In this document: positions 6,764 to 8,175 of the stretch, piece by piece
Layout: every line of letters starts with the position of its first letter
How positions within the stretch are numbered: the stretch's first letter is position 1
Assembly (NCBI GenBank): GCA_021731425.1
Contig: JAKFXJ010000243.1
Location: 1-8,175, forward strand
DNA: 8,175 nt
Source of the DNA: Limnohabitans sp.
GTDB taxonomy: Bacteria; Pseudomonadota; Gammaproteobacteria; Burkholderiales; Burkholderiaceae_C
Direction of reading: 5' to 3'
Notes under the pieces: generated by a model
Seen by the model: the letters and a program-made list of their open reading frames with translations, nothing else
Told to the model about the DNA's origin: nothing
The model's database searches: none
Translations under genes and position numbers: made by a program

Positions 6764-7471
6764 TTAAGCGAAAGTGTCCCAAAGAGACCATTCTGTGGGC
6801 AGTGGCGACACCAAACGCAGCACCTCTGCGCTCACTGGGTGGGGCAGCGTCAGGGTGTTTGCATGCAGCCACAGCCGCTGATACCCGATCAAATCAGCCA
6901 CGGCCCGGTTGAGTGGCCCTTTGCCGTGCGTGGCGTCGCCCAAAATTGGGTGGGCGATGTGCTTCATGTGGCGGCGCAGTTGGTGGCGACGGCCTGTCAG
7001 GGGCTGCAGCGCCACTTCGGCGCAACGGGTGCTGGCAAAGCCTTGCTGAGCTTGGGAATGGGGCATGGGCAGCTCGAAGCGGCGCAAGGTGGCAAATCGG
7101 CTTTGGGCGGGCTGCACCTCCAGCCGCTCGGTGCGCATGTCGTCGGGCATGCGCTTTAAGGGGTGGTCGATCAAGCCTTCATCGGCGGGCCAGCCGCGCA
7201 CCACGGCGCGGTAGGTTTTTTGCAGGCCATCGCCGCTTTCAAAAGCTTGGCCCAAGAGGCGGGCGGTGTCCGCGTTCAGCGCAAACAACAGCACGCCGCT
7301 GGTGCCTTTGTCCAAGCGGTGTGCGGGCCAGACCGGGCGGCCGAGTTGATCGCGCAGCATTTGCAAGGCAAAACGGGTTTCACCCGCATCCAAACCAGTG
7401 CGATGCACCAGCAGGCCCGGCGGCTTGGTCACGGCTGCCAGATAATCGTCAAGGTAAAGGATGTCGAGCAT
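6764..7471 (-). CDS. truC: tRNA pseudouridine(65) synthase TruC
   Basis: TruC isomerises U65 in the T-stem region of certain tRNAs to pseudouridine in the cytoplasm. The 235-residue product belongs to the RluA-type family. It opens with [19 protein letters not shown] (1-19), which parallels the start of E. coli TruC (MLEILYQDEWLVAVNKPSG). The catalytic motif [12 protein letters not shown] is at 51-62, with Asp54 as the catalytic Asp. [12 protein letters not shown] (83-94), [22 protein letters not shown] (158-179, with the conserved Arg-His-Gln-Leu-Arg pattern) and QRLWLHA (198-204) follow as in that protein. There is no N-terminal S4 domain, which fits TruC rather than RluC or RluD. I chose the ATG at 7471 over an in-frame TTG at 7495 because it matches the family start; neither has a strong ribosome-binding site. 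The start codon overlaps that of the divergent yaaA. Confidence 0.92.
   Translation of the reverse strand: MLDILYLDDYLAAVTKPPGLLVHRTGLDAGETRFALQMLRDQLGRPVWPAHRLDKGTSGVLLFALNADTARLLGQAFESGDGLQKTYRAVVRGWPADEGLIDHPLKRMPDDMRTERLEVQPAQSRFATLRRFELPMPHSQAQQGFASTRCAEVALQPLTGRRHQLRRHMKHIAHPILGDATHGKGPLNRAVADLIGYQRLWLHANTLTLPHPVSAEVLRLVSPLPTEWSLWDTFA
7456..7461 (+). promoter_or_regulatory. Ribosome-binding site of yaaA inside truC
   Basis: AAAGGA ends 8 bases before the yaaA ATG at 7470 and lies within the first codons of truC on the other strand. An in-frame ATG at 7461 could add three residues (MSS), with AAGG at 7451-7454 as its site, but family members start MLxLLSPAK, which favours 7470. Confidence 0.6.
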
Positions 7472-8175
7472 GTTGTTCTTATTGTCACCCGCCAAATCTC
7501 TGGATTACGAAACCCTCGCCGCAGGCGTGCCCCACACGCTGCCCCAGTTCGTGCCGCAATCGCAGGCCCTCATTGAGGTGCTGCGCCAAAAGTCGCCCCA
7601 GCAAATCGCCGAGTTGATGGACCTGTCGGACGCGCTGTCGGCCCTGAACGTGGCCCGCTACGAAGCCTGGAGCCCCAAATTCACCGCTCAAAACGCCAAG
7701 CAAGCCGTGCTGGCCTTCAATGGCGACGTGTACGAAGGCCTGGACGCCAAGACCCTGTCGGCCAAAGACTTGGAATGGGCACAAAACCATGTGGGCATTT
7801 TGAGCGGCCTTTATGGCGTGCTGCGCCCGCTGGACTGGATGCAACCCTACCGCCTGGAAATGGGCACCACGCTGCAGACCGACAAGGGCAGCAACCTGTA
7901 CAAGTTTTGGGGGTCGCAAATCGCCGAGTACCTGAACGCGCAGCTGGCCAAAGACAAAACTCCGGTCATCGTCAACCTGGCCTCGCAAGAATATTTCAAG
8001 TCGGTGGACCGCAAAACCCTCAAGGCTCGCGTGATCGAATGCGTGTTCGAAGACTTCAAAGGCGGCAAATACAAAATCATCAGCTTCAACGCCAAACGGG
8101 CGCGTGGCCTGATGGCCCGCTACGCCATCCAAAACAAGATCACCCACCCCGAAGGCCTGCTGGGTTTTGACCTCG
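7470..8175 (+). CDS. yaaA: Peroxide stress resistance protein YaaA (DUF328/UPF0246), 3'-truncated by window
   Basis: YaaA lowers intracellular free iron during hydrogen peroxide stress in E. coli and so limits Fenton damage; it is cytoplasmic and binds DNA in structural studies of the family. The 235 visible residues align along their length with E. coli YaaA as I recall it. Shared segments are LSPAKSLDY (5-13), [30 protein letters not shown] (62-91), [22 protein letters not shown] (111-132), [12 protein letters not shown] (168-179), and [17 protein letters not shown] (202-218). About 20-25 C-terminal residues should lie beyond base 8175. The ATG at 7470 gives the family start MLFLLSPAK and has AAAGGA 8 bases upstream. 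The gene is divergent from truC with overlapping start codons, so its promoter must lie within truC. I saw no OxyR site that I could support. Confidence 0.95.
   Translation, partial: MLFLLSPAKSLDYETLAAGVPHTLPQFVPQSQALIEVLRQKSPQQIAELMDLSDALSALNVARYEAWSPKFTAQNAKQAVLAFNGDVYEGLDAKTLSAKDLEWAQNHVGILSGLYGVLRPLDWMQPYRLEMGTTLQTDKGSNLYKFWGSQIAEYLNAQLAKDKTPVIVNLASQEYFKSVDRKTLKARVIECVFEDFKGGKYKIISFNAKRARGLMARYAIQNKITHPEGLLGFDL

Noticed and set aside
1..8175. CRISPR arrays, insertion sequences, tRNA or rRNA genes, phage or defence genes
   Set aside because: I saw no regularly spaced repeats, transposase motifs, terminal inverted repeats or tRNA-like cloverleaf sequences. All substantial frames are explained by housekeeping or metabolic genes.

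Overview
This is an ordinary-looking stretch of GC-rich bacterial chromosome, tightly packed with genes and with no gap above about 150 bases. The mix points to a betaproteobacterium of the order Burkholderiales, probably Comamonadaceae. It includes a Bug/TctC-type periplasmic binding protein (a family greatly expanded there) and an RhlE helicase with the basic tail ending in a KVAALFK-type sequence. The taxon is inferred from protein resemblance, not from a search.

Layout, left to right. Bases 1-1176 (+) hold the C-terminal two thirds of an RhlE-type DEAD-box RNA helicase whose 5' end lies outside the window. Bases 1281-3503 (+) encode a complete TonB-dependent outer-membrane receptor. After 50 bases comes an alpha/beta hydrolase of the kynurenine-formamidase-like group (3554-4420, +). 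A strong hairpin at 4431-4459, with A- and T-rich flanks, serves as a bidirectional terminator between this strand and the convergent minus-strand genes. Those genes, in transcription order from the right, are truC (tRNA pseudouridine-65 synthase, 7471-6764), an Old Yellow Enzyme-family flavin oxidoreductase (6631-5510) and a Bug-family binding protein (5477-4506). At the right edge the plus strand carries yaaA (peroxide-stress protein), starting at 7470 and cut off by the window end.

Two points stand out. First, the OYE-family gene has a TAA codon at 6007-6005 inside its conserved YGGSFENR motif, exactly where Glu is expected. The reading frame is unchanged on both sides, so a single G-to-T change in the coding strand explains it; this is either a nonsense mutation or a base-call error. 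Second, the divergent genes truC and yaaA have start codons that overlap on the palindrome CATG (7469-7472), so each gene's ribosome-binding site and promoter must lie inside the other gene.

Functional links are modest. The receptor and hydrolase could be co-expressed, and the OYE and Bug genes are 32 bases apart and probably form one transcription unit. Nothing here amounts to a defence system, mobile element, CRISPR array or RNA gene, and I do not see a previously undescribed multi-gene system.
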